Numbered from the stretch's first letter, positions 45,621 through 58,068 are shown. The stretch is DNA of 64,000 nucleotides from Stereum hirsutum FP-91666 SS1 (GCF_000264905.1 NW_006763139.1:1466313-1530312), one strand, 5' to 3'. A program made the numbers and translations. Notes: generated from the letters alone by a model not told the origin.

Positions 45621-48600
45621 CTATCCAACTTCATGTCTCCACTTATCGACCCGACCATACTTCTGATTGTCTTGCATCGGCGGGGGACTAACAGGCACAG
45701 GCATAGGCCCCATAGGGTTCATCATGGGCATGGGTGCACCCATTGGAGCCGCAACAGGAGGACCAAAGAACCCAGAGCCCATCATCGACGGATTCCCAAA
45801 GATCATGCTCTGGTGCATTTGAGCCTGCATCTGCGCCTGCATCATCTGCTGTTGTGCGATCTGCTGTTGCTGCGCGACCTGCTGTTGTTGCTGGTAATAC
45901 ATAAGCTGCTGGTACTGCGTTCGGCGCTGCTGTTCCGGATGGAGACCTAGCGGCTTGTCGTCTTCGTCGTCCCCACCCCCTGCCCCTGATACCGGTGAAC
46001 CAATGGAGCCAGGGAGCATGCGAGAGGCACGAATCCCGAGAGGCTCGTTGTCTTCGTCCTCGTCATCGCCGTTCCGTGCGACCTGCTTCCCTTTATCACG
46101 GCTAGTTGACGGTTGAGCGATGTTATCGAAATCAATGGAAGGAATATTGAGCTTCGCCTTGTCAAGGAAAACGGAAAGAGGTTTCTCTTCGTCCGACTCG
46201 TCCGCAGCAGGCCGTAAGTTCGAGTTCTTCGTAGTGGAGCGGTGCAAGACACGGTCCACGGTGGCTGACAATGGAACGTCGGAATCGCTGCTATCATCTC
46301 CGTCGCCAGCAGCCCCCGGACGCCCTCGAGCTCGATTCGGATATCGTGGCCCAACACCAGTCGTTCGCACCGGTCCAACTTGCTTCGGCTTCTTCTCGTC
46401 ATCGGAAGAACCAGCGTGCCAGTCTGGATCACCACCATCGCCGCCAGCGCCACCCTGCACCAGCCGCACCCCCGGCGCCTCGCTCTCGTCACTCGCGCTC
46501 TCCGAATCCTCGTCAAATTCGTTTCGTGGCGGCGGAGGACCTCGAGTGATATTTCTAGGAATAGCGGGCAGAACGGGTGGCTCGACGGATGCACGGGGGA
46601 TGTCCTCGGTGCTAAGTGCAGGTGCTTCGGGCAGAAGAGTATTATCCTGTGGCTGGACCGTCTCCTCCTCTCTCCCTTTATCCTTCTTCTTCTTCTTGCC
46701 TTTACCTTTCTTCTTCTCCTGACGTGCGGCCTCAACTAACTCTGCAGCCCTCCGAGCCTCTTCTTCAGCAGCCTCCTGAGCCTCGATCTCTCGCAACTTC
46801 GCCATCTCGCGTTCCCAAAGCGTGTCTACGCCAAACACGGACTTCGTCCCTGTCATGGCTGGCCTTTGGTGTTGTAGTCCCGGACCGTTGGCTGGCGCGA
46901 CATCGCCAAAATCGAGAAGCGGCTTGGCTCCGGTGGATGCTCTTCGTCCGAGGGGTGGTCTGGCACCTGCGGCACCTGGAGGGAGTTGGGACGCTCGTCG
47001 GTTCAGGGATTCAGGGTCGATGAATGTGCTGGATCGTATAGCGGTGCTGGACCGGGTTTGTTGACGAGCCATCATTGAAGGACGATCGTCACCCGTAAAT
47101 ACCCTATTCGATCCCCAGTCAATAAATAGGTTCTAATTGGAGAAGTATTAATAAATATAAACGATCGGACGAACCTTTGTCTGCTCCGCATGTTGGCCTT
47201 CCGCGATTCGATAGCGTCGATAAGACTAACGCCGTAGAGTTTCCCAGCCGGGCGACGAAATTCGTCCTCATCATTCACAACGACAGTCAGCGGTCGCACA
47301 GGCTCTTCCTCCACCGGGGCGACGATCTGTTGTCCTTCTTCCGTCGCCCGTTGCAGCCCTGCGTCCAAATCTGAATAAGCGACGTCCCTCTGACCACCCA
47401 CCATCAACTGGTTCCGGAAAGTGAGCTGCGACAGTGTCATGCTGGAACGAGGGTTGGGCGTGAATCCGTTGGAAGCGACAGGAGGTGGTGGTGAGATTCC
47501 TTCGAGAAGGTTGATGGAAGATGCACGACGGGAAGCACCTCGAGCTTCGAGTGGAACAGGAGGACCATCGGCGGACCACTGGAATCCTTCGCGGGGCTGT
47601 GGGCCTGGAGCTGGTTGTGCAGCCACCGTGCCCTGCAGAGGACTGGGCATGACGAGGACCTTGGGCCTCATGAGCTCCAGTGTAGAATACGGCCTGCGCT
47701 CCATTTGTGGTCGTGGTGCACGCTGTTGTTGGCCGGTCATAACAGAGGCTGCATCGTTGGTTTCGGGGTTATCGAGAGGTATGCGAGATCCCAAGGAAAG
47801 GTTGGACATCGTGCGTGCGTGTGCGGCTGCCTTTGGATCGAAACGGGAGGTCCGTGCAGGTGAAGGCGGTCGAAGGGCAAAAGGATTGTCTTCGGCGAGG
47901 AGAGCTCGAGAACCAAGTGAACCGACCGTTCCCATAGATGTGGTCCGTGCCCTTCTTTCATCAGGCTGGACTGATAGAGCGGCAGATGATCGTCTCATAG
48001 TCATGAGCTCTTCTTCCGCATCCGCGAGGAGGCCTTTAGAACCGATGCTGGCCGTGGAGTATGTCCGTCCTTTGCCCTTGCTTCTTGGGTCAAACGAGGA
48101 GCCTACATCAAGAACAGACGGGGACCTCGAGCGAGAATCGTCTGCGGGGAACGGGATCGAATGTAGAGGAGGCGTGGTCGGAATTGCTTCAATAATACCA
48201 TGAGCCGAGACGGTGCGTTGACCAAGAACTGGTCGATTGGGACCACTCGCAAGATCAAGAGTAGAGCTCATAGATCGTTTATGATTGTGACGATCCGTTG
48301 GCGGCGGTGTGGCGGACGGTGATTCGAGGAAAGCGCCGCCAGCACCGAAGGCCTCTGAGGTCCCAACACTCATGGAACGAATACGACGTTTGTCTGCGGG
48401 TTGGTCGTAAGGGTTGGGGAGCACGTCCATCTTCTCTTTCTTCTTCCCGCCTTTCGCTGGTTTCTCCTTCGGCATGAACGAATCCAACCCCCAAGACGCA
48501 AGATCGACCTCCACCGCATGCTCATCCTCCTCGGCCTCTTCTTCGTCGGCTCCACTTCCGGTGGCGAACGGATTGACCAACGACGCGACAGAATTTCGAC

Positions 48601-48942
48601 CTTTGAAGTGGCTTAGAGCAGACTCGCGCCCACCGAGGCTGCCCTGGTCACTTGGTAATTTGATGCTGAGATAGTCGGCGGCAGGCTTCTTCACCGGAGG
48701 AAGACGAGGCATCTGGCGTAAGTGGGCGAAGATAGCACTATCATGAGCGGATCGAGGAGGTTCAACGCCGTCTTCATTGTCGTTGTCATACTCTACACAC
48801 CAAAAGTGTTCGCTATCGGTGTGATGACAGTATACAGGTGAGCTCGGGGTGACGCACCGATGAGGGCTGCAGCGAGTTGCAATCTAGAGAAGTTAGGGTT
48901 CCCGGTCTGCGCACGCAGCATCGTGGCCGTTTCCGACGCCAT
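45621..48942 (-). CDS. Large disordered protein, Ser/Pro-rich with poly-Q/M tail
   Basis: Start MASETATMLRAQTGNPNFSRLQ at 48942; the join into EYDNDNEDGVEPPRSAHD and then MPRLPPVKKPAADYLSIKL is in frame. Four exons; a long exon (48712-47170) and another (47100-45621) are joined as RSRQRVFTGDDRPSMMARQQ. About 1,030 residues. It has phospho-type motifs (RSMSV, RRASSINLL, RTMSNLSLGSR, RRASTG), a short conserved block GKLYGVSLIDAIESRKANMRSRQR, a Lys-rich/coiled-coil stretch (EREMAKLREIEAQEAAEEEARRAA then KKKGKGKKKKKDK), acidic patches, and a C-terminal Gln/Met-rich region (QQQQQVAQQQQIAQQQMMQ) ending with PMGPMP repeats. I do not know its function. The GVSLIDAIESRKA block and RASQLP motifs suggest a fungal cell-polarity/cortex-type regulator, but this is only inference. 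Confidence 0.78.
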
Positions 48943-49331
48943 TCTTGCTAGTCGGTGTCAGCAGTCGAGCAAGAACAGGTGAGAGTGCTAGCAGATGTGA
49001 TTGAGCTCGGTGTGAGCGAAGGGCATGAAGGACAGTGAGCCGGGCTCGACTTGCCACCTCGTCCTGGCTGGAAGCAATACCCATGGTATCCCCCGGCACT
49101 CTCCGCCTTGGCACGCTGAAACTACGTTCAACCTATTGGGCCACAACACCGCGTATATGTCCCCACGTCGACAATTCTTTATTCTCATCACACGATTAGG
49201 GACGTGGAAGCTCCCTATAGGCAACTTGTCCAGACCTCAATTCCAGATACATTGACGATTCATATAAGACCCTAAGAATAAATACAAGCACTCATCCACC
49301 CTTCCCCCTGTCACCCTGTGCTGGCAACACC
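48943..49331. other. Intergenic between two minus-strand genes
   Basis: Promoter of the large disordered protein and 3' UTR of the ER Hsp90. No gene seen. Confidence 0.5.
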
Positions 49332-52300
49332 TTACAGCTCATCGTGCGCCTTTTTCGGCTCCACGACATTCCCCTCCTCGTCAATCTCCTCCATCTCAAT
49401 CGACACCTGATCCTTCAAATGGTCAGGCAGCACAATCCCAGGCGAATCAAACACCGGGTCCGAGAAATCGATCGCAGGCTCGTAGAAGCTCTCGTCCTTC
49501 AGCTCTGGGTCGATGGGCGGCGCAGGCTTGACGGTCTTATCTGTCGGTGCTGTCTCAGAGACACCGAGCGATCGTCGGAGGACACGGTCGACGCGAATCA
49601 TGAATCTGTGGATATTATTCAGCTCAAGCCACGATGATAGGGATATGGAAGGAATCGAATATAGAAATCAAACGTACTCGTCCGAATCGGCCACCTCGAA
49701 CCCAGAACGCACGAGCGCACCATCAATAAGAATCGAAGTAACCTCCTTCAGCTCATCCTCCGCCTCGATATCCCTCTCCTCGTCTTCCTCAGGGAGCTGT
49801 TCCACACGACGCAGCAAACCCTCGATCAAAGGCGACTTTGGGTTGATCTCGAGCACCTTCTGCCTCTTCGCGTTTTCGTACATCGGGTTCTGAGTCTGGC
49901 GGTTGTTGGACGCGCTCATCATGCGTTGGACGTTGGCGGTGAAACCGCTGGCGTCGGCGACGATGGCGCAGGGGCTTGTTACGAGTCTGTCGGAGATGAC
50001 GACTGGATTTGGATGGAGATGGTGAGTATACAAACGGTCTTCGTGAAGCAGGGAAATGAGTAGGCTTACCGGAACGGACAACGTCCTTGACCTGAGCCTT
50101 CAAGTAGTCCAAGAGAGGCTTGAACTTGTGCTTTTGAATCTCCAAGCGAGCCTTCTCCTCGGCCTCAGTCTCCTCTGGATGTGAGGTAGAACATCAGTGA
50201 TTGTCTCCGAGGATAGTTGTAGTAAAGCTAGACATACCTTCGTCACCGAACTTGAGACCAGCCTTAGCAACATCCTGGAATGGAACGCCCCTGAGAACAA
50301 AGCTGTGTTAGGTGGTGCCTCTCATAAACAAGGTCTTTGCCAAAAATTTACTCACTTCCATTTCCTGAGGTTCTGGAAGAGAATCTCATCCAGTGGGTCG
50401 GTCAGGAGGAAGACCTCGTAGCCACGGGCGTGGAGCTTCTCAATGAAGACACTGTTCATCAGACCATCGGCGGTCTTGCCCATATCGGCAACGTAGAAGA
50501 TCTGAGAGAAAAGTAACCTTTCGTCAACATCTCTTTCCCCAAGTCGCGCGTAGAGCACACGTCACATACCTGCTTCTGGCCCTCCTTCTTGTTCTCCAAG
50601 TACTACAAAAAGAAAAATACACCTCATCAGCACACACCCCAACACATAACAAAGTACATCCTTGTAGAACGGGGGAGAGCAGGGGGGACATACCTGATCC
50701 AAAGACGTATCATTCCTGAAGTTCGTCGTAAACCTACACAACGGCGCCAACTTATCCCTATTCTTCGTATCCTCCACAGCACCCATTTTGAGCACATTCC
50801 CATACACCTTCTGCACTTCCGCCCACTTCGCCGGCTCCTCCTCCGATATCTTCGTGAAGAGCCCGATGATGCGCTTGACGATGATATTCTTGATCTGTTT
50901 CATGAACTTGTTGTTCTGCAGGGTTTCGCGGGAGACATTCAGGGGGAGGTCCTCAGCTGTTCGCGGGTGGAAGGAAAATAAAACCGCATGAGCGCACGAG
51001 ATATCAAAGAATTCAGGTCAGAGGTGTGAGGGAAAGAAACTTACCGTCAACGATGGCACGAACCCAACTAGCCCACTTCGGCATGCCTTCCTCACCAAGG
51101 TCCGAGGTAATAAAGACACGCTTCACCATCAAACGGATATCTCTCGAGACTGCCTGAAGTGGCTGCGTCCAGAACGAGTCCTCCCTAAAACGCACGAAAA
51201 CGGAGCCATTCAGTTAAACAAAACGGATACGACCGGCCAGGAATACTCACAGCTTGCCAGGGACATAGATGATAGACTTGAAAGACACTCCGCTCCCCGA
51301 ATCGCCCGTGAAATGCTGGTACGCAAGCGGCTTAGCGCCGAAATCGCGCCAGGTGGCTTGGTAGAACAGTTCGTATTCGATGCTCGTGATGTTGTCCTTG
51401 GGATCCCTGCAAGCCACGAATCAATAATGTTAAGCCGCAGATAGACGTAACTGAGGACGAACCTAGTCCACAGGGGAGGTGCAGCGTTGATGTGGCGCCA
51501 TTCCTCAACAGTGACGGTCTTCATCTTCTTCTCTTTCTCCTCAGCAACCTCGGCTTCGTCCTCCTCCTTTTCTTCCTCGACGACAGCCTCATCCTCGTCG
51601 GTCTCCGTTGCGGGTTTCTCGTCGTCATCGGTGGCGGCGGGGGTAGATTCGGCAGGAGGGACGACTTCCTCTTCATCTTCAACGGGAACTTCCTTCTCCT
51701 CCGTGTGGTAGATATAGATAGGGAAGTTCGAAGCGAACGACGAGTGCTTGTTACTATCATTTTAGATAGATACGATCAGCGTGAATCCTTTCACAATGGG
51801 CAAGCAAAAAAGAAGATACGTACACCAGCTGGATGAGAGCGAGATTCTCAAGGTACTCAGTCGCATCCTCCTTCAAAATCAGCGTGATCTCCGTTCCCCG
51901 ATCAAGAGTCTTGCCTCTCGGATCAGGATACACCGCGAACTCGTTCTCGTCTGCTGAAGATGCGAAGACGTATTGTTTTGGGTTCGGGTTGGACGCCGAA
52001 GGTGGAGGGACGGAGGCGACGAGGACTTTGTCTGCGACGAGGAAGCTGTGATATGTCGAGGTGAGGAATGTAGATTGTAGGCGGTGAGTCTACAGGTGAG
52101 CAATGCGTGAAGTATGACGACGAACCTGCTGTAGAAACCGAGACCGAATGCGCCGATGAGGTTACCGCTACCACTCGTATCCGTGCTGTCCTCCGCCTTT
52201 TGCAAGAATTCGGTCGTACCGGATTTCGCGAGTGTACCCTGAATGAGTGTCATCACAAGACCGGGTCAGAAAAGGCGCTTTGAAATAAGCGAAACCGGAA

Positions 52301-52931
52301 GAACTTACAAGATTGTTTCGTAACTCGTCCGGCGTCATACCAATACCAGTGTCTGTGTACGCACATAGAAACACCGGTCAGCCCCTTGTGGGCCACACGA
52401 CTGGGAGCCACAGTCAGGATAAAGGAAATGGAACGCACCAGAGATGATAATCCTTCCGCCGGTCCCCTCTTCGTCCTTGAGCGCCTTAATTGTGATATTA
52501 AGAGGGCTAACTCCGTCCCAGACCTCTTTGTTCGTGAGCGCGGTCAACCGGAGCTTCTCGATAGCATCGTTCGCGTTTGAGATGAGTTCACGAAGGAAGA
52601 CTTCTCTGTATGGAACATGGACATGATCATAGTCATAGTCAGCACCTGCTCAACGACGAGGGTGCATGTAACATACCGGTGTGAGTAAAGGCTGTTGATC
52701 ACGATCTTCCGCAGGCGCGCGACATCACTCTAAAGCACCAAGCCAACACTTCCATTAGCACTCGACATTCAAGACCCCACCCACGTCTACCTGAATACAG
52801 TCGCATGATAAAAGTTGACATACCTGATACCCCTGTTTCGAGTCGTTCAGCGCATCCGCATCTACCTCCTGCGCTGCAACATACGAAGACAACAACGACA
52901 GACCAAGCACGAACGGGCGCAACAGACGCAT
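49332..52931 (-). CDS. Endoplasmic-reticulum Hsp90 (GRP94/endoplasmin-like), HDEL-terminated
   Basis: ATP-driven chaperone of the ER lumen. The start at 52931 gives a signal peptide ([20 protein letters not shown]), then a short pre-N region. N-terminal ATPase: [20 protein letters not shown] (Asn/Asp of the ATP site), [33 protein letters not shown] (lid glycines). Acidic Glu/Asp/Pro-rich charged linker at about 51690-51520, where Hsp90s carry it. Middle domain: [28 protein letters not shown], [48 protein letters not shown]-terminal dimerisation: [18 protein letters not shown], then [21 protein letters not shown]. The protein ends KKAHDEL, so it is kept in the ER; the cytosolic MEEVD end is absent. 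About 800 residues and about a dozen introns. Confidence 0.95.
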
Positions 52932-53517
52932 CGTTCACTGCCAAGCTACTCTCTTACCAGACAATAGTCACAGTGGCTTTTGCAACGAGAGGGACGAGAG
53001 CCTAGAGACCCGAGTGCGTAGAACCCAAGAGGGAGGGCAAGTGAGGTTAAAGAACGTGGAGACGTGTGCCCGTCAACTTGAAGCAAGCTGACGTGGTTAT
53101 ATACCCAGTCAGAAGCCCGGGCTTTTCGTGATGGAAACGGTATGGACGAGGTCAATAGCTTGCTGGCACGGTAGGCACCGTATGTGCGTACAGAGATGCT
53201 GACGTGGCACCTGCTAATAGTTCGCAGCGCGCGCTTCGCTCGCACGCGACTCGTTCTCGAACTCGGCGTCTCGTGATCGCGGCCACCATCGTGTTCTCAG
53301 CTCTGTCGCTTCATGCAACTTGTAAGACAAATCTACCCTCATAGTTTGAGTGGTAAGAAACAGGTACGGACCATTCATTTCAGCTGAGGTAGCCCACAAC
53401 TTCCTGGAAATCTCGCAAAGAGCATCTAGCCGAACGCGGAGTTCGAAGTACGGCTATTTCCGAGCCATTAATTATTACGGGGAACTTCATACGCTTTAGG
53501 TTCTTCCTTGTTACTCA
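52932..53517 (-). promoter_or_regulatory. ER Hsp90 promoter with ACGTG cluster
   Basis: Upstream region of the minus-strand Hsp90 gene. Four ACGTG cores lie at 53054-53058, 53062-53066, 53091-53095 and 53202-53206; the last two are full TGACGTGG (53089-53096, 53200-53207), the sequence bound by XBP1/ATF6/Hac1-type bZIP factors in the unfolded-protein response. A TATATAA on the minus strand (53103-53097) overlaps one of them, 166 bp before the ATG. Stress regulation is inferred, not shown. Confidence 0.55.
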
Positions 53518-54471
53518 ATGGCCGACAACGAAGTAGAAGTCTGGTACCGCCTCTATGACTTCCCTAACCGACCGGCTCAAAAAATTATCCTCAGAGGGGA
53601 TGTCAGGGTGCTTCGTCTCCTAAAGTAATTGTTCTCCCTTTGAAAGACCCGCTTTACCCGGATAAAAAGTTGCATCCTGACAACATCGAGCTGTGGCAGG
53701 TATGTATTTCTGCACCCTTAAACTTGTTTTTATCTGTGTACTTATATTTACTGCTCAGCTGGAGTGTCCCCACGTACATCGTGTTGAAGATGACCAGAAG
53801 TGGATGAAGCTTCAAAACCGAATGATCACAGATATCACCGTTTCCCAAAGAGAAGGAGAGGAATACGTGGGCCTAGTCACTGTCCGTGTTACCTACTCAC
53901 CACTGAGCGACACATCGGCTGATTTGCTCAAATCAATGAATGTTTACCCTCGACGTATGTTTCAAGTGTACTTCATACGTGATGTGTACGGCTGTTCTCA
54001 CCTCCCTATGTGCAGGATACCGTAAGCTAGTAAGCAACCAAAAATCCTCGAGCTACCAAACTCCGTCAGCAGCAGCCACCTCGTCTATCTTCAGAGAGAC
54101 ACAGGGAGAGCAGCGCCCCATCTACGATGGCCTTCGGAACCTCAGTGCTACTTATGAACTCGGGAACTATCGCTATGCCCGCTTCGCTTTATAATCCTGT
54201 CTTTCAGCTATGGCGCACCTGGCGATGTCCCTCGGGCCCGAACGTGCTGATAGGTCGCAAAGGCCACAACGTTAAACTGATTGACTTCGACTGGGTTGGA
54301 GAAGAGGCTGGCGAGGAGGATGTCGATGTCAGTGTCGGTGTCCGTTATCCAAGACACATGTCGGAGGCACCCATTTGGACCTCTGGAAGAAGTGTGTTCA
54401 GAAGAGTCATGATCTTGCGATGCACAGGAAATGGGTTTCTCATGATTCATCCCCTGCGTGATTGCGGTTGA
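53518..54471 (+). pseudogene. Decayed kinase-like gene, possibly Crinkler-type
   Basis: A start at 53518 gives MADNEVEVWYRLYDFPN, but the frame breaks after 36 codons; a one-base change near 53605 would be needed to carry on into VIVLPLKDPLYPDKKL and DNIELWQ. Such a xx-LW end resembles the ubiquitin-like header of Crinkler (CRN) proteins. Later pieces (54020-54471) include a kinase DFG-like site KLIDFDWVGEE. Just before it the catalytic loop is split over frames (HGDV-like letters in one frame, NVLI in another). Stops follow at 54194 and 54473. Splice-like sites at 53701-53757 and 53955-54015 remain. I read it as a relic of a fungal kinase-like/CRN gene. Alternative: an unusual spliced gene. 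Confidence 0.5.
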
Positions 54472-54743
54472 TCTCGCCTCTGTATCCTTATGTAGTCTCG
54501 TGATCAGCAGTGTAGCAAGGACATTGCATATTTCTTGCAGGTCGTTTCTTATCCTTCTCTGCCAGTAGATACCTGTTACCTGTCTCTGACGGCCCATCGG
54601 TAAAGGACTTTCGCTTTCCAGCAAGACGGCTCATCGCGTGTGGCACCTAGAGTTCACTAGTGTCACACCAACACTCACATGAGAATGATCAAGCATGACT
54701 TAGAGCCACAAAAAGCCGCAGACTGCACATTACACGCATAAAT

Positions 54744-57541
54744 CTACTCGCCCAGATGAACCGAGAGCTTCGGTGGCGGCAGGTTAGAGAGATACTCCTA
54801 TATGAACAAAAACCAACTAGTCAGCCAAAAACACACTACAAAAACGACTTTCAGAAAGGGCGTACCCTCAACCACCGTTCCCTCTGCTCTGGAACGTGAT
54901 CGAACACGATATACCTCTTGTCATTCTACCGCAACCATAATCAGCATCCGTACACAAACCGCTTACCCAAACCCACGCAAGCAAGCAAATAAAGAAAGAT
55001 AGAAAAAAAAAGCACACCTTCAACACCTTCTCAATCTCCCTAATATCCACACTCTTCGCCAACGCCTTCATATCCACATTCCCTCCCCCAGCCTCCCCCT
55101 CATCCTCCCCCACCCCCGTCTCATCCCTCTTCACACCTCCCTCCACGCCCTCACCCCCCATCTTGCCCAAGCCCGCCCAAAACTGCACAAACGAGTTCTC
55201 CCTCAACATCTCCCCAAACTGCACCCTCGCCTCCCTCGTCCTCTCCCTCTGCCACCCCTCAAACTCGTCCTCCAATCCCCTTTCCCCCCTTCCTCCCCGC
55301 TCCGAGTCAGAGTCGAACCCGAGCTTCTGCGCGGGCAGGGAGGAAGCGATGGAGCTGAGTGTGGACGGGGGGAGGGAGGAGAAGGATGTGGCGAGGGAGG
55401 GGGCGTGCGAGGTGAAGAGGGCGTGTAGGTTCGAGATGTGTTTTTGGCGGAGGGCGGAGATGTGAGTTGTGAAGAGGTGGATTTGGTGGTTGATGGGTAG
55501 AGGCGAGTTCGTGAACCGCGGGTCCGTTTTGAGTTGGGAAAGTGAGGAGTCCCATGTTGCCTACGAACAAAACAATGCGGGAAGAGGAAGGAACCATAAC
55601 GGTTGGTTGTCAGTGTCGGTTAATGGATGAGGAGTAGCCTTACCAGTGGGTCACGAATCGCATCTGTCAGCATCGTTCTACAAAAAGTGAGAAAAGAAAA
55701 GTGAGGAGGACAGAAGCCTGAGTGAGCGCGACGAAGTATCTGCAGTCGACGAATATCATTTGGTATGCCCGCGCACCTGAATTCCAGCTCGCCTTCCTCC
55801 TTGTTCAGTCCCATCCTGGACTTATTGATATCGGCCTCGACGCGTCTCTGTTCAGCTTTGATTTTTTCCTCGCGTTCCTTCACAGCGCGCTCTTTCTTTT
55901 CTCTCTTCTTCTTCTCCTTCTCTTGTTCTGCCTCGTGATCGTCTGCCTTGCTCGAGTTCGGAGTGGCTTTTGATTCTGCTGGTGGGGTCGTGTTGGCCGA
56001 TTGGGCTTTTAGGAAAGTGCTGAAGAGCTCTTCTCGGAGGGATGACGAGCCCACGGCATCATAACGAGGGTCATCTTGCACCTTGCGTTTGACCTGCAGG
56101 ATCCCACTTAAGAATTGGCATCAAAGAATCAAAGGGAGAGTTGGACCCACGTCTTTCCACACGGACCCTGCTTGAGCGATTCCACTCTCCTTCAGCAACG
56201 CAAAGAAGTCCGCCTCGGCTTTCTGAGCAGCAGCACGTTTTTCTGAACGAAGATATAGTCAGTATATGGGCACGCATCCGCGACGTGTGCTGACAAGACG
56301 TACTTTCTCCAAGTTCCTTAAGGAACTCCCTGAACCGCTTCTCCCGCTCGCGCTCGTCCCTGCCCCAGCCATAGAACCTACGGTCTTTCTTCCACGTTCT
56401 GCGGAAATCACTCCAGCTCGTGCGTGTGCTCTTGACTTCTTCGCGGAGAAGACGCTCGAACTCTTCCTTCGGGTCTTCCTTCTCCTGCTTAACTTTGGAT
56501 TGTCGTAGTTCGCGTGCACGATCACGGCAGTATTCGTCGAAAGCCTCTCGACGAGCTGAAACGGAGGGGAGTAGGACATATCGCGGGTCTGAGATGAAGA
56601 GTGGTAAAGAAGTATCCCATGGGTGGAGAGGATTTATGTTCTTCTCCCGGAGAAGGGTCTGTGTGGCGTGATGACGAGTTAGATATTGAACACTGGGAAT
56701 AAATCGATGTAGACAAACCTTGAAAAGAGCCTTTCCCTCCTCTATCGACAGGTCGACACGTTGAGGCATGTTGAACTGTGGGACGCTCTCCTTCGCCTTC
56801 TGCTCTTCCTCAGCTATCCTCTTCTCCTCTTCCTCGCGCAACCGCTTCTCTTCCTCAGCCTCAGCGGCCAGCTGTGCAGCCGCCTCCCTCTGCCATTCCT
56901 CCTCCTCGCTTTCGTCTTCGTCCTCGTCTTCTTCTTCATCCTCCTCATCCTCAACTTTCGCCTTCTTCGAGACCACGACCTCATCCACCGGCACATCATC
57001 CACCGCCTTCCTCTTCACAACATCCTGCACTTCCCGCTTAATCCTCTCAATCTCCTCCTCCCTCTCCCTCTGCGCTTTCGTCCTCTCCTCCTCCTCCCTC
57101 TGCTGCTCCTCCTTCTCAAGCGCCTCCACAGCCTCTTTAATATCCTCAGGCACACTCCACACACTCCTCTTCTCCGCCTTATGCGTATAAAACAAATTCC
57201 CCTGCGTCGTCTTCACGCGAATCCATTCAGTGCCTGGTATAGGCGTCTTCACGAGCGGCTTGTCCTTTTTCTGCTGCTGCTGTGCCCGGGGTTGTGATGC
57301 CGGAGGTAGGACGCCCGGGAAGATGGGGAGAGGACGGACATAGGTGGACTCTTGGGTGTTGGCGTTGAAGTAGTAGACTCTGCCTCCGGGACCTAGGGGA
57401 TATCGATGCGGGATGTCAGTTTCCTGTTCGCAGTACCAATGCAATGATGGAGCTGAGTGGGGGGATGTACGTGCCCATGTGTTCGGACCATGCTGGAGGC
57501 AGCGGTGGTGGAAGCGTTGGAAGAAATGGAGGTGCGGACAT
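54744..57541 (-). CDS. WW/FF-domain protein, TCERG1/Dre4/Urn1-like splicing factor
   Basis: Nuclear factor linking transcription and pre-mRNA splicing. The start at 57541 reads MSAPPFLPTLPPPLPPAW and at once enters a WW domain (W..H...GPGGRVYYFNANTQESTY..P). A second WW-like unit follows (TEWIRVKTTQGNLFYTHKAEKRSVW). Then a Glu/Lys/Arg coiled region with an acidic run (EDEEDEEEDEDEDESEEE), and FF domains: ALFKTLLREKNINPLHPWDTSLPLF with DPRYVLLPSVSARREAFDEYCRDRA, TWSDFRRTWKKDRRFYGWGRDERERE, DFFALLKESGI...VWKDVKRKVQDDPRYDAVG, and ATWDSSLSQLKTDPRFTNS. The C-terminus IEKVLKNDKRYIVFDHVPEQREGW is followed by a short last exon DYLSNLPPPKLSVHLGE. About 770 residues and several introns. Divergent from the peroxidase gene. 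Confidence 0.88.
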
Positions 57542-58068
57542 TGTCGTGTCGGAATACCGTCGAAACGCGATACAGTAGGTGTTGAATGAAGAGACTGGTG
57601 AAGGAGGTTGAATGGAACGCGGCGGCGCGGCTGGCCCCGAATTTGCAAAAGTGCCCGATGTAGGAGCAATGTTCGCAAGAGGCATTTTGGTTTCCACTTG
57701 TTCGTTCCTTGGGGCTTGACAGGGCTTGATCTGCAGCATCATGGCCTCGTTGCAATTAGAGCACCCACTCAGAGGGCATGCATTTATCATGCACGACTGG
57801 GCAATGCCTCACTACAATCGCTAGGCCGCCTCATATATCTTGGCTTGGTCCAATAAAAAGTCGGGCGTTCCGTCTCGCTTCCTGTCTGCCGCGACGTCCA
57901 TTCAGATCATTGCACTGACACGACACCGTTTCCAATACGTTCCGCAACTTTATCATCTCCCTCTGCCCAATATATTTCAGCTTCCGACCGGGTCTCATTC
58001 TAGTCTACTTATAAAAGACATCGACCGCACTTTCTAGTCTTTGATCTCACCCGCCATCCCCCGTTCCC
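57542..58068. promoter_or_regulatory. Divergent promoter, WW/FF factor / heme-thiolate peroxidase
   Basis: 527 bp between outward-facing starts. A clear TATA box at 58010-58016 serves the peroxidase side; the minus-strand gene has none visible. Confidence 0.55.
58010..58016 (+). promoter_or_regulatory. TATA box of the heme-thiolate peroxidase gene
   Basis: TATAAAA in CTACTTATAAAAGACATC, 53 bp before the ATG at 58069. Fits a strong, possibly inducible promoter. Confidence 0.65.

Noticed and set aside
45947..46735. 262-codon minus frame rich in Arg/His
   Set aside because: Same strand but other frame of the large disordered protein; composition is that of a shifted Ser/Pro/Asp-rich exon.
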